From the NCBI GenBank assembly GCA_963989385.1, contig OZ022502.1, positions 55,111,454 to 55,175,453 of the forward strand: a stretch of 64,000 nucleotides of DNA, written 5' to 3'. The notes beneath the pieces are model-generated. The model ran no database searches and was not told where the DNA came from. It saw only the letters and a program-made list of their open reading frames with translations. The translations under genes and the position numbers were made by a program. Positions 1-15,000 of the stretch are shown here, one piece after another. Position 1 is the stretch's first letter. Each line of letters begins with the position of its first letter. This DNA comes from Ctena decussata. Taxonomy: Eukaryota > Mollusca > Bivalvia > Lucinida > Lucinidae.

Positions 1-59
1 ATATTTCTTGCCCGCTGAAAAGTCTACGTCTCCATTTGCAACGTTGGTAGGTGGACAGT
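1..59 (-). CDS. Sushi exon B, unit 1 (cut by window edge)
   Basis: Only the 5' part of the exon is in the window, covering CPPTNV through the GKKYG region. The acceptor at 60-61 is intact. The array therefore continues to the left of the window. Confidence 0.9.
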
Positions 60-3000
60 CTATAAATGGAAAGTTTAGTGAATTTCAGATAAAGTTTCCG
101 TTGCAAACCATCATTATATTATAAAATGTCAAAATCTTTGTGACAGCATCCAAATATACAGCTATACATGTATCGACATCTTAAACAATATCATGTAATG
201 AATGTCTGATGCATCTGCCTTTCCAACTGTATCAAATGAATCATAAATGATTATAAACGAAGACCGATATTAAAGATTCTCCTTATAAAATACAACTTTA
301 AGACATTGGAAAACTGATTCTGAGTAAAGACAAAACTTGTACATCAATATATAAATCCATAGCAATTTCCCAATTTAAGAATTGTACAAACAATAACATT
401 AAAAGGTCAAACCTATGGCTTCACAAGTTGTAGTGGTACTCCAGTTTCCATCGCTCTGACATTCTATAAAGCCTCTACCCAATATCTCGTATCCGGTATC
501 GCAAGTAACAGAAATCACTTGTCCATATGTTGTGTCCTTATTTGTAAAATCAACAATCCCGTTAGTGACATTTGCAGGGCTCCCACAATCTACATAGAAT
601 GATAAACAACACAATTCAAATAAGATCACATTATGTCAATTATTATCCTTTCGAAAGCCGTACGTTTCAAGAAAAGCGCTAGAAAAGGGTAGGGTAGATT
701 ATTGGAACCTAAATTAAGACTTACTTACTTGATGATTCAAACCGAAAGTGCAATCAATAGGATATAGAATTAGCCATTCAATATATGACACTTATTTTTC
801 TTATAACGTCAGATGTCACTGCGCAGGGGTCACGCTGCCAAAAAGTATGCGCATGGACATGTTTTTTTTTTGTTTTTTTTTCCAGATATGTTTTCCACTT
901 TTCTCACTCTCTTTCTCTCTTCTTTTTTGCCGTTTTATTGCGCAATTATCCCATATTTTTGATTTTGGTCCTGCATGTTTGATACGCTGATTAAGGTGTT
1001 TGAAAAAAGACAAGGACAACTTCGTTTTCAGAAATTAATTTTTCAAGCCTTTTACGCCATTTGAAAGCTTCCCGTGCCCTCCCGGTATTCAATTAAGGAC
1101 AGATACTAAAAGAATGCAAGGACATGGTACTGGCATATACAAAGAAATCAACATTAATAGAAAGCTGGAACATATGAGGTCGTAAGGGTCGTTCAAAAGT
1201 CATTGTGAGCAGCTATGCAAAATGACGTTACGGCTGTGGAAAGAATATCAAATGCTATATATATTTCGTAATAAATATTTCATCACCCTTTTCTTCAGAT
1301 CTATTGTTGCTGTGGAACACTTGTCACTTATCACATTTCACTTTAATTAACCTTGGGTAATAGATGATAATATATAGTCAGAAAACTCAATAACTTTAAT
1401 TAATTTTTGAATAACGCATGTAAAACTATTGTAACGTCATTAAAGTCCATAGCTTGGAAATTTATATAAAATGCCCCCGTTCTGTCAACAGATATGGTTT
1501 GTATTAAATAACAAGCTAAGTCATATTTACTTTTCAAGACACATTCTGTGTCTGAGCTCCATTCTTGTTCATGTGTACAAGTAATGATTCCTGAACCATT
1601 TAAATCGTAACCATCGTGGCAGGTTACCGTTGCATTGTCTCCATATTTCTTGCCCGCTGAAAAGTCTACGTCTCCATTTGCAACGTTGGTAGGTGGACAG
1701 TCTATAAATGGAAAGTTTAGTGAATTTCAGATAAAGTTTCCGTTGCAAACCATCATTATATTATAAAATGTCAAAATCTTTGTGACAGCATCCAAATATA
1801 CAGCTATACATGTATCGACATCTTAAACAATATCATGTAATGAATGTCTGATGCATCTGCCTTTCCAACTGTATCAAATGAGTCATAAATGATTATAAAC
1901 GAAGACCGATATTAAAGATTCTCCTTATAAAATACAATTTTAAGACATTGGAAAACTGATTCTGAGTAAAGACAAAACTTGTACATCAATATATAAATCC
2001 ATAGCAATTTCCCAATTTAAGAATTGTACAAACAATAACATTAAAAGGTCAAACCTATGGCTTCACAAGTTGTAGTGGTACTCCAGTTTCCATCGCTCTG
2101 ACATTCTATAAAGCCTCTACCCACTATCTCGTATCCGGTATCGCAAGTAACAGAAATCACTTGTCCATATGTTGTGTCCTTATTTGTAAAATCAACAATC
2201 CCGTTAGTGACATTTGCAGGGCTCCCACAATCTACATAGAATGATAAACAACACAATTCAAATAAGATCACATTAGGTCAATTATTATCCTTTCGAAAGC
2301 CGTACGTTTCAAGAAAAGCGCTAGAAAAGGGTAGGGTAGATTATTGGAACCTAAATTTAGACTTACTTACTTGATGATTCAAACCGAAAGTGCAATCAAT
2401 AGGATATAGAATTAGCCATTCAATATATGACACTTATTTTTCTTATAACGTCAGATGTCACTGCGCAGGGGTCACGCTACCGAAAAGTATGCGCATGGAC
2501 ATGTTTTTTTTTTGTTTTTTTTTTTTATTTTTCTCCAGATATGTTTTCCACTTTTCTCACTCTCTTTCTCTCTTCTTTTTTGCCGTTTTATTGCGCAATT
2601 ATCCCATATTTTTATTTTGGTCCTGCTTGTTTGATACGCTGAGTAAGGTGTTTGAAAAAAGACAAGGACAACTTCGGTTTCAGAAATTAATTTTTTAAGC
2701 TTTTTGAGCCATTTGAAAGCTTCTCGTGCCCTCCCGGTATTCAAATCAGGACAGATACTAAAAGAATGGAAGGACATGGTACTGGCATATACAACGAAAT
2801 CAACATTAATAGAAAGCTGGAACATATGAAGTCGTAAGGGTCGTTCAAAAGTCATTGTTAGCAGCTATGCAAAATGACGTTACGGCTGTGGAAAGAATAT
2901 CAAATGCTATATATATTTCGTAATAAATATTTCATCACCCTTTTCTTCAGATCTATTGTTGCTTGGAACACTTGTCACTTATCACATTTCACTTTAATCA

Positions 3001-6000
3001 ACCTTGGGTAATAGATGATAATATATAGTCAGAGAACTCAATAACTTTAATTAATTTTTGAATAACGCATGTAAAACTATTGTAACGTCATTAAAGTCCA
3101 TAGCTTGGAAATTTATATAAAATGCCCCCGTTCTGAAAACAGATATGGTTTGGAATAAATAACAAGCTAAGTCATGTTTACTTTTCAAGACACATTCTGT
3201 GTCTGAGCTCCATTCTTGTTCATGTGTACAAGTAATGATTCCTGATCCATTTAAATCGTAACCATCGTGGCAGGTTACCGTTGCATTGTCTCCATATTTC
3301 TTGCCCGCTGAAAAGTCTACGTCTCCATTTGCAACGTTGGTAGGTGGACAGTCTATAAATGGAAAGGTTAGTGAATTTCAGATAAAGTTTCCGTTGCAAA
3401 CCATCATTATATTATAAAATGTCAAAATCTTTGTGACAGCATCCAAATATACAGCTATACATGTATCGACATCTTAAACAATATCATGTAATGAATGTCT
3501 GATGCATCTGCCTTTCCAACTGTATCAAATGAGTCATAAATGATTATAAACGAAGACCGATATTAAAGATTATCCTTATAAAATACAATTTTAAGACATT
3601 GGAAAACTGATTCTGAGTAAAGACAAAACTTGTACATCAATATATAAATCCATAGCAATTTCCCAATTTAAGAATTGTACAAACAATAACATTAAAAGGT
3701 CAAACCTATGGCTTCACAAGTTGTAGTGGTACTCCAGTTTCCATCGCTCTGACATTCTATAAAGCCTCTACCCACTATCTCGTATCCGGTATCGCAAGTA
3801 ACAGAAATCACTTGTCCATATGTTGTGTCCTTATTTGTAAAATCAACAATCCCGTTAGTGACATTTGCAGGGCTCCCACAATCTACATAGAATGATAAAC
3901 AACACAATTTAAATAAGATCACATTAGGTCAATTATTATCCTTTCGAAAGCCGTACGTTTCAAGAACGCTCGAGAAAAGGGTAGGGTAGATTATTGGAAC
4001 CTAAATTTAGACTTACTTACTTGATGATTCAAACCGAAAGTGCAATCAATGGGATATAGAATTAGCCATTCAATATATGACATTTATTTTTCTTATAACG
4101 TCAGGTGTCACTGCGCAGGGGTCACGCTACCAAAATGTATGCGCATGGAGATGTTGTTTTTTTTTTTTTTTTTGGATTTTTCTCCAGATATGTTTTCCAC
4201 TTTTCTCACTCTCTTTCTCTCTTCTTTTTTGCCGTTTTATTGTGCAGTTATCCCATATTTTTATTTTGGTCCTGCTTGTTTGATACGCTGAGAAAGGTGT
4301 TTGAAAAACGACAAGGACAATTTCGGTTTCAGAAATTAATTTTTCAAGCTTTTTACGCCATTTGAAAGCTTCTCGTGCCCTCCCGGTATTCAATTCAGGA
4401 CAGATACTAAAAGAATGCAAGGACATGGTACTGGCATATACAAAGAAATCAACATTAATAGAAAGCTGGAACATATGAGGTCGTAAGGGTCGTTCAAAAG
4501 TCATTGTTGGCAGCTATGCAAAATGACGTTACGGCTGTGGAAAGAATATCAAATGCTATGTATATTTCGTAATAAATATTTCATCACCCTTTTCTTCAGA
4601 TCTATTGTTGCTGTGGAACACTTGTCACTTATCACATTTCACTTTAATTAACCTTGGGTAATAGATGATAATATATAGTCAGAAAACTCAATAACTTTAA
4701 TTAATTTTTTATAACGCATGTAAAACTATTGTAACGTCATTAAAGTCCATAGCTTGGAAATTTATATAAAATGCCCCCGTTCTGAAAACAGATATGGTTT
4801 GGATTAAATAACAAGCTAAGTCATATTTACTTTTCAAGACACATTCTGTGTCTGAGCTCCATTCTTGTTCATGTGTACAAGTAATGATTCCTGATCCATT
4901 TAAATCGTAACCATCGTGGCAGGTTACCGTTGCATTGTCTCCATATTTCTTGCCCGCTGAAAAGTCTACGTCTCCATTTGCAACGTTGGTAGGTGGACAG
5001 TCTATAAATGGAAAGTTTAGTGAATTTCAGATAAAGTTTCCGTTGCAAACCATCATTATATTATGAAATGTCAAAATCTTTGTGACAGCATCCAAATATA
5101 CAGCTATACATGTATCGACATCTTAAACAATATCATGTAATGAATGTCTTATGCATCTGCCTTTCCAACTGTATCAAATGAGTCATAAATGATTATAAAC
5201 GAAGACCGATATTAAAGATTATCCTTATAAAATACAATTTTAAGACATTGGAAAACTGATTCTGAGTAAAGACAAAACTTGTACATCAATATATAAATCC
5301 ATAGCAATTTCCCAATTTAAGAATTGTACAAACAATAACATTAAAAGGTCAAACCTATGGCTTCACAAGTTGTAGTGGTACTCCAGTTTCCATCGCTCTG
5401 ACATTCTATAAAGCCTCTACCCACTATCTCGTATCCGGTATCGCAAGTAACAGAAATCACTTGTCCATATGTTGTGTCCTTATTTGTAAAATCAACAATC
5501 CCGTTAGTGACATTTGCAGGGCTCCCACAATCTACATAGAATGATAAACAACACAATTCAAATAAGATCACATTAGGTCAATCATTATCCTTTCGAAAGC
5601 CGTGCGTTTCAAGAAAAGCGCTAGAAAAGGGTAGGGTAGATTATTGGAACCTAAATTTAGACTTACTTACTTGATGATTCAAACCGAAAGTGCAATCAAT
5701 AGGATATAGAATTAGCCATTCAATATATGACATTTATTTTTCTTATAACGTCAGATGTCACTGCGCAGGGGTCACGCTACCAAAATGTATGCGCATGGAG
5801 ATGTTTTTTTTTTTTTTTTTGGATTTTTCTCCAGATATGTTTTCCACTTTTCTCACTCTCTTTCTCTCTTCTTTTTGCCGTTTTATTGCGCAGTTATCCC
5901 ATATTTTTATTTTGGTCCTGCTTGTTTGATACGCTGAGTAAGGTGTTTGAAAAACGACAAGGACAACTTCGGTTTCAGAAATTAATTTTTCAAGCTTTTT

Positions 6001-9000
6001 ACGCCATTTGAAAGCTTCTCGTGCCCTCCCGGTATTCAATTCAGGACAGATACTAAAAGAATGCAAGGACATGGTACTGGCATATACAAAGAAATCAACA
6101 TTAATAGAAAGCTGGAACATATGAGGTCGTAAGGGTCGTTCAAAAGTCATTGTTAGCAGCTATGCAAAATGACGTTACGGCTGTGGAAAGAATATCAAAT
6201 GCTATGTATATTTCGTAATAAATATTTCATCACCCTTTTCTTCAGATCTATTGTTGCTGTGGAACACTTGTCACTTATCACATTTCACTTTAATTAACCT
6301 TGGGTAATAGATGATAATATATAGTCAGAAAACTCAATAACTTTAATTAATTTTTGAATAAAGCATGTAAAACTATTGTAACGTCATTAAAGTGCAGTTA
6401 CTGGCGAAAGTATGTGCACTTAGTACTGGTTAACCGCTTAGAAGGTCTAAGCCTGCCCAGGAATAGTGTGGTTAGGTTAACTAACCGTCCCGACATGACC
6501 TTAGTTGTTTACCGTGGACGTTAAGCATCAAATCAACCAACCAACCATAGCTTGGAAATTTATATAAAATGCCCCCGTTCTGAAAACAGATATGGTTTGG
6601 ATTAAATAACAAGCTAAGTCATATTTACTTTTCAAGACACATTCTGTGTCTGAGCTCCATTCTTGTTCATGTGTACAAGTAATGATTCCTGATCCATTTA
6701 AATCGTAACCATCGTGGCAGGTTACCGTTGCATTGTCTCCATATTTCTTGCCCGCTGAAAAGTCTACGTCTCCATTTGCAACGTTGGTAGGTGGACAGTC
6801 TATAAAAGGAAAGGTTAGTGAATTTCAGATAAAGTTTCCGTTGCAAACCATCATTATATTATAAAATGTCAAAATCTTTGTGACAGCATCCAAATATACA
6901 GCTATACATGTATCGACATCTTAAACAATATCATGTAATGAATGTCTGATGCATCTGCCTTTCCAACTGTATCAAATGAGTCATAAATGATTATAAACGG
7001 AGACCGATATTAAAGATTCTTCATATAAAATACAATTTTAAGACATTGGAAAACTGATTCTGAGTAAAGACAAAACTTGTACATCAATATATAAATCCAT
7101 AGCAATTTCCCAATTTAAGAATTGTACAAACAATAACATTAAAAGGTCAAACCTATGGCTTCACAAGTTGTAGTGGTACTCCAGTTTCCATCGCTCTGAC
7201 ATTCTATAAAGCCTCTACCCACTATCTCGTATCCGGTATCGCAAGTAACAGAAATCACTTGTCCATATGTTGTGTCCTTATTTGTAAAATCAACAATCCC
7301 GTTAGTGACATTTGCAGGGCTCCCACAATCTACATAGAATGATAAACAACACAATTCAAATAAGATCACATTAGGTCAATTATTATCCTTTCGAAAGCAG
7401 TACGTTTCAAGAAAAGCGCTAGAAAAGGGTAGGGTAGATTATTGGAACCTAAATTTAGACTTACTTACTTGATGATTCAAACCGAAAGTGCAATCAATAG
7501 GATATAGAATTAGCCATTCAATATATGACACTTATTTTTCTTATAACGTCAGATGTCACTGCGCAGGGGTCACGCTACCAAAAAGTATGCGAATGGAGAT
7601 ATTTTTTTTTTCTAGTTTTCCCCAGATTTGTTTTCCACTTTTCTCACTCTCTTTCTCTCTTCTTTTTTGCCGTTTTATTGCGCAATTATCCCATATTTTT
7701 ATTTTGGTCCTGCATGCTTGATACGCTGAGTAAGGTGTTTGAAAAAAGACAAGGACAACTTCGGTTTCAGAAATTAATTTTTCAAGCCTTTTACGCCATT
7801 TGAAAGCTTCCCGTGCCCTCCCGGTATTCAATTAAGGACAGATACTAAAAGAATGCAAGGACATGGTACTGGCATATACAAAGAAATCAACATTAATAGA
7901 AAGCTGGAACATATGAGGTCGTAAGGGTCGTTCAAAAGTCATTGTTAGCAGCTATGCAAAATGACGTTACGGCTGTGGAAAGAATATCAAATGCTATATA
8001 TATTTCGTAATAAATATTTCATCACCCTTTTCTTCAGATCTATTGTTGCTGTGGAACACTTGTCACTTATCACATTTCACTTTAATTAACCTTGGGTAAT
8101 AGATGAATATATAGTCAGAAAACTCAATAACTTTAATTAATTTTTGAATAACGCATGTAAAACTATTGTAACGTCATTAAAGTCCATAGCTTGGAAATTT
8201 ATATTAAATGCCCCCGTTCTGAAAACAGATATGGTTTGTAATAAATAACAAGCTAAGTCATATTTACTTTTCAAGACACATTCTGTGTCTGAGCTCCATT
8301 CTTGTTCATGTGTACAAGTAATGATTCCTGATCCATTTAAATCGTAACCATCGTGGCAGGTTACCGTTGCATTGTCTCCATATTTCTTGCCCGCTGAAAA
8401 GTCTATGTCTCCATTTGCAACGTTGGTAGGTGGACAGTCTATAAATGGAAAGGTTAGTGAATTTCAGATAAAGTTTCCGTTGCAAACCATCATTATATTA
8501 TAAAATGTCAACATCTTTGTGACAGCATCCAAATATACAACTATACATGTATCGACATCTTAAACAATATCATGTAATGAATGTCTGATGCATCTGCCTT
8601 TCCAACTGTATCAAATGAGTCATAAATGATTATAAACGAAGACCGATATTAAAGATTCTCCTTATAAAAAAAAATTTTAGACATTGAAAAACTGATTCTG
8701 AGTAAAGACAAAACTTGTACATCAATATATAAATCCATAGCAATTTCCCAATTTAAGAATTGTACAAACAATAACATTAAAAGGTCAAACCTATGGCTTC
8801 ACAAGTTGTAGTGGTACTCCAGTTTCCATCGCTCTGACATTCTATAAAGCCTCTACCCACTATCTCGTATCCGGTATCACAAGTAACAGAAATCACTTGT
8901 CCATATGTTGTGTCCTTATTTGTAAAATCAACAATCCCGTTAGTGACATTTGCAGGGCTCCCACAATCTACATAGAATGATAAACAACACATTTCAAATA

Positions 9001-12000
9001 AGATCACATTAGGTCAATCATTATCCTTTCGAAAGCCGTACGTTTCAAGAAAAGTGCTAGAAAAGGGTAGGGTAGATTATTGGAACCTGAATTTAGACTT
9101 ACTTACTTGATGATTCAAACCGAAAGTGCAATCAATAGGATATAGAATTAGCCATTCAATATATGACACTTATTTTTCTTATAACGTCAGATGTCACTGC
9201 GCAGGGGTCACGCTACCAAAAAGTATGCGCATGGAGATTTTTTTTTTTATTTCGATTTTTCTCCAGATTTGTTTTCCACTTTTCTCACTCTCTTTCTCTC
9301 TTCTTTTTTGCCGTTTTATTGCGCAGTTATCCCATATTTTTATTTTGGTCCTGCTTGTTTGATACGCTGAGTAAGGTGTTTGAAAAAAGACAAGGACAAC
9401 TTCGGTTTCAGAAATTAATTTTTCAAGCTTTTTGAGCCATTTGAAAGCTTCTCCTGCCCTCCCGGTATTCAATTAAGGACAGATACTAAAAGAATGCAAG
9501 GACATGGTACTGGCATATACAAAGAAATCAACATTAATAGAAAGCTGGAACATATGAGGTCGTAAGGGTCGTTCAAAAGTCATTGTAAGCAGCTATGCAA
9601 AATGACGTTACGGCTGTGGAAAGAATATCAAATGCTATATATATTTCGTAATAAATATTTCATCACCCTTTTCTTCAGATCTATTGTTGCTGTGGAACAC
9701 TTGTCACTTATCACATTTCACTTTAATTAACCTTGGGTAATAGATGATAATATATAGTCAGAAAACTCAATAACTTTAATTAATTTTTGAATAACGCATG
9801 TAAAACTATTGTAACGTCATTAAAGTCCATAGCTTGGAAATTTATATAAAATGCCCCCGTTCTGAAAACAGATATGGTTTGGAATAAATAACAAGCTAAG
9901 TCATATTTACTTTTCAAGACACATTCTGTGTCTGAGCTCCATTCTTGTTCATGTGTACAAGTAATGATTCCTGATCCATTTAAATCGTAACCATCGTGGC
10001 AGGTTACCGTTGCATTGTCTCCATATTTCTTGCCCGCTGAAAAGTCTACGTCTCCATTTGCAACGTTGGTAGGTGGACAGTCTATAAATGGAAAGTTTAG
10101 TGAATTTCAGATAAAGTTTCCGTTGCAAACCATCATTATATTATAAAATGTCAAAATCTTTGTGACAGCATCCAAATATACAGCTATACATGTATCGACA
10201 TCTTAAACAATATCATGTAATGAATGTCTTATGCATCTGCCTTTCCAACTGTATCAAATGAGTCATAAATGATTATAAACGAAGACCGATATTACAGATT
10301 CTCCTTATAAAATACAATTTTAGGACATTGGAAAACTGATTCTGAGTAAAGACAAAACTTGTACATCTATATATAAATCCATAGCAATTTCCCAATTTAA
10401 GAATTGTACAAACAATAACATTAAAAGGTCAAACCTATGGCTTCACAAGTTGTAGTGGTACTCCAGTTTCCATCGCTCTGACATTCTATAAAGCCTCTAC
10501 CCACCATCCCGTATCCGGTATCGCAAGTAACAGAAATCACTTGTCCATATGTTGTGTCCTTATTTGTAAAATCAACAATCCCGTTAGTGACATTTGCAGG
10601 GCTCCCACAATCTACATAGAATGATAAACAACACAATTCAAATAAGATCACATTAGGTCAATTATTATCCTTTCGAAAGCCGTACGTTTCAAGAAAAGCG
10701 CTAGAAAAGGGTAGGGTAGATTATTGGAACCTAAATTTAGACTTACTTACTTGATGATTCAAACCGAAAGTGCAATCAATAGGATATAGAATTAGCCATT
10801 CAATATATGACACTTATTTTTCTTATAACGTCAGATGTCACTGCGCAGGGGTCACGCTACCAAAAAGTATGCGAATGGAGATGTTTTTTTTTTTGTTTTT
10901 TTTTCGAGTTTTCTCCAGATTTGTTTTCTACATTTCTCACTCTCTTTCTCTCTTCTTTTTTGCCGTTTTATTGCGCAGTTATCCCATATTTTTATTTTGG
11001 TCCTGCTTGTTTGATACGCTGAGTAAGGTGTTTGAAAAAAGACAAGGACAACTTCGGTTTCAGAAATTAATTTTTTAAGCTTTTTGAGCCATTTGAAAGC
11101 TTCTCATGCCCTCCCGGTATTCAAATCAGGTAAGATACTAAAAGAATGCAAGGACATGGTACTGGCATATACAACGAAATCAACATTAATAGAAAGCTGG
11201 AACATATGAGGTCGTAAGGGTCGTTCAAAAGTCATTGTTAGCAGCTATGCAAAATGACGTTACGGCTGTGGAAAGAATATCAGATGCTATATATATTTCG
11301 TAATAAATATTTCATCACCCTTTTCTTCAGATCTATTGTTGCTGTGGAACACTTGTCACTTATCACATTTCACTTTAATCAACCTTGTGTAATAGATGAT
11401 AATATATAGTCAGAGAACTCAATAACTTTAATTAATTTTTGAATAACGCATGTAAAACTATTGTAACGTCATTAAAGTCCATAGCTTGGAAATTTATATA
11501 AAATGCCCCCGTTCTGAAAACAGATATGGTTTGGAATAAATAACAAGCTAAGTCATATTTACTTTTCAAGACACATTCTGTGTCTGAGCTCCATTCTTGT
11601 TCATGTGTACAAGTAATGATTCCTGATCCATTTAAATCATAACCATCGTGGCAGGTTACCGTTGCATTGTCTCCATATTTCTTGCCCGCTGAAAAGTCTA
11701 CGTCTCCATTTGCAACGTTGGTAGGTGGACAGTCTATAAATGGAAAGTTTAGTGAATTTCAGATAAAGTTTCCGTTGCAAACCATCATTATATTATAAAA
11801 TGTCAAAATCTTTGTGACAGCGTCCAAATATACAGCTATACATGTATCGACATCTTAAACAATATCATGTAATGAATGTCTGATGCATCTGCCTTTCCAA
11901 CTGTATCAAATGAGTCATAAATGATTATAAACGAAGACCGATATTAAACATTCTCCTTATAAAATACAATTTTAAGACATTGGAAAACTGTTTCTGAGTA

Positions 12001-15000
12001 AAGACAAAACTTGTACATCAATATATAAATCCATAGCAATTTCCCAATTTAAGAATTGTACAAACAATAACATTAAAAGGTCAAACCTATGGCTTCACAA
12101 GTTGTAGTGGTACTCCAGTTTCCGTCGCTCTGACATTCTATAAAGCCTCTACCCACTATCTCGTATCCGGTATCGCAAGTAACAGAAATCACTTGTCCAT
12201 ATGTTGTGTCCTTATTTGTAAAATCAACAATCCCGTTAGTGACATTTGCAGGGCTCCCACAATCTACATAGAATGATAAACAACACAATTCAAATAAGAT
12301 CACATTAGGTCAATTATTATCCTTTCGAAAGCCGTACGTTTCAAGAAAAGCGCTAGAAAAGGGTAGGTAGATTAGTGGAACCTAAATTTAGACTTACTTA
12401 CTTGATGATTCAAACCGAAAGTGCAATCAATAGGATATAGAATTAGCCATTCAATATATGACACTTATTTTTCTTATAACGTCAGATGTCACTGCGCAGG
12501 GGTCACGCTACCGAAAAGTATGCGCATGGACATTTTTTTTTTGTTTTTTTTTTTTTATTTTTCTCCAGATATGTTTTCCACTTTTCTCACTCTCTTTCTC
12601 TCTTCTTTTTTGCCGTTTTATTGCGCAGTTATCCCATATTTTTATTTTGGTCCTGCTTGTTTGATACGCTGAGCAAGGTGTTTGAAAAAAGACAAGGACA
12701 ACTTCGGTTTCAGAAACTAATTTTTTAAGCTTTTTGAGCCATTTGAAAGCTTCTCGTGCCCTCCCGGTATTCAAATCAGGACAGTTACTAAAAGAATGCA
12801 AGGACATGGTACTGGCATATACAAAGAAATCAACATTAATAGAAAGCTGGAACATATGAGGTCGTAAGGGTCGTTCAAAAGTCATTGTTAGCAGCTATGC
12901 AAAATGGCGTTACGGCTGTGGAAAGAATATCAAATGCTATATATATTTCGTAATAAATATTTCATCACCCTTTTCTTCAGATCTATTGTTGCTGTGGAAC
13001 ACTTGTCACTTATCACATTTCACTTTAATTAACCTTGGGTAATAGATGATAATATATAGTCAGAAAACTCAATAACTTTAATTAATTTTTGAATAACGCA
13101 TGTAAAACTATTGTAACGTCATTAAAGTCCATAGCTTGGATATGGTTTGGAATAAATAACAAGCTAAGTCATATTTACTTTTCAAGACACATTCTGTGTC
13201 TGAGCTCCATTCTTGTTCATGTGTACAAGTAATGATTCCTGATCCATTTAAATCGTAACCATCGTGGCAGGTTACCGTTGCATTGTCTCCATATTTCTTT
13301 CCCGCTGAAAAGTCTATGTCTCCATTTTCAACGTTGGTAGGTGGACAGTCTATAAATGGAAAGTTTAGTGAATTTCAGATTAAGTTTCCGTTGCAAACCA
13401 TCATTAGATTATAAAATGTCAAAATCTTTGTGACAGCGTCCAAATATACAGGTATACATGTATCGACATCTTAAACAATATCATGTAATGAATGTCTGAT
13501 GCATCTGCCTTTCCAACTGTATCAAATGAGTCATAAATGATTATAAACGAAGGCCGATATTAAAGATTCTCCTTATAAAATACAATTTTAAGACATTGGA
13601 AAACTGATTCTGAGTAAAGACAAAACTTGTACATCAATATATAAATCCATAGCAATTTCCCAATAAACAATAACATTAAAAGGTCAAACCTATGGCTTCA
13701 CAAGTTGTAGTGGTACTCCAGTTTCCATCGCTCTGACATTCTATAAAGCCTATACCCACTATCTCGTATCCGGTTTCGCAAGTAACAGAAATCACTTGTC
13801 CATATGTTGTGTCCTTATTTGTAAAATCAACAATCCCGTTAGTGACATTTGCAGGGCTCCCACAATCTACATAGAATGATAAACAACACAATTCAAATAA
13901 GATCACATTAGGTCAATTATTATACTTTCGAAAGCCGTACGTTTCAAGAAAAGCGCTAGAAAAAGGTAGGGTAGATTATTGGAACCTAAATTTAGCCTTA
14001 CTTACTTGATGATTCAAACCGAAAGTGTAATCAATAGGATATAGAATTAGCCATTCAATATATGACACTTATTTTTCTTATAACGTCAGATGTCACTGCG
14101 CAGGGGTCATGCTACCAAAAAGTATGCGCATGGAGATGGTTTTTTTTTGTTTTTTGCTTTTTTTTTTTCGATTTTTCTCCAGATATGTTTTCCACTTTTC
14201 TCACTCTCTTTCTATCTTCTTTTTTGCCGTTTTATTGCGAAGTTATCCCATATTTTTATTTTGGTCCTGCTTGTTTGATACGCTGAGTAAGGTGTTTGAA
14301 AAAAGACAAGGACAACTTCAGTTTCAGAAATTAATTTTTCAAGCTTTTTACGCCATTTGAAAGCTTCTCGTGCCCTCCCGGTATTCAATTCAGGACAGAT
14401 ACTAAAAGAATGCAAGGACATGGTACTGGTATATACAACGAAATCAACATTAATAGAAAGCTGGAACATATGAGGTCGTAAGTGTCGTTCAAAAGTCATT
14501 GTTAGCAGCTATGCAAAATGACGTTACGGCTGTGGAAAGAATATCAAATGCTATATATATTTCGTAATAAACATTTCATCACCCTTTTCTTCAGATCTAT
14601 TGTTGCTGTGGAACACTTGTCACTTATCACATTTCACTTTAATTAACCTTGGGTAATAGATGATAATATATAGTCAGAAAACTCAATAACTTTTAATTAA
14701 TTTTTGAATAACGCATGTAAAACTGTTGTAACGTCATTAAGTCCATTGCTGGGAAATTTATTTAATTTGCCCCCGTACTGAAAACAGATATGGTTTGGAA
14801 TAAATAACAAGCTAAGTCATATTTACTTTTCTATAAATGGAAAGTTTAGTAAATTTCAGATTAAGTTTCCGTTGCAAACCGTTTTAGATTATAAAATGTC
14901 AAAATTGTTGTGACAGCGTCCAAATATACAGGTATACATGTATCGACATTTTAAACAATATCATGTAATGAATCCCGTTTGTGACACTTGCTCCCACAAT

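Noticed and set aside
748..1019. Recurrent plus-strand open frames in each array unit (MQSIGYRISHS type, Phe-rich)
   Set aside because: They run through a poly-T tract whose length varies, so the frame differs between units. They lie in the intron opposite to the sushi exons and show no domain.
2472..2855. Minus-strand open frame MTFERPLRLHMFQL in the array introns
   Set aside because: It crosses the poly-A complement of the same tract and is present only where its length happens to keep the frame. It has no splice or domain support.
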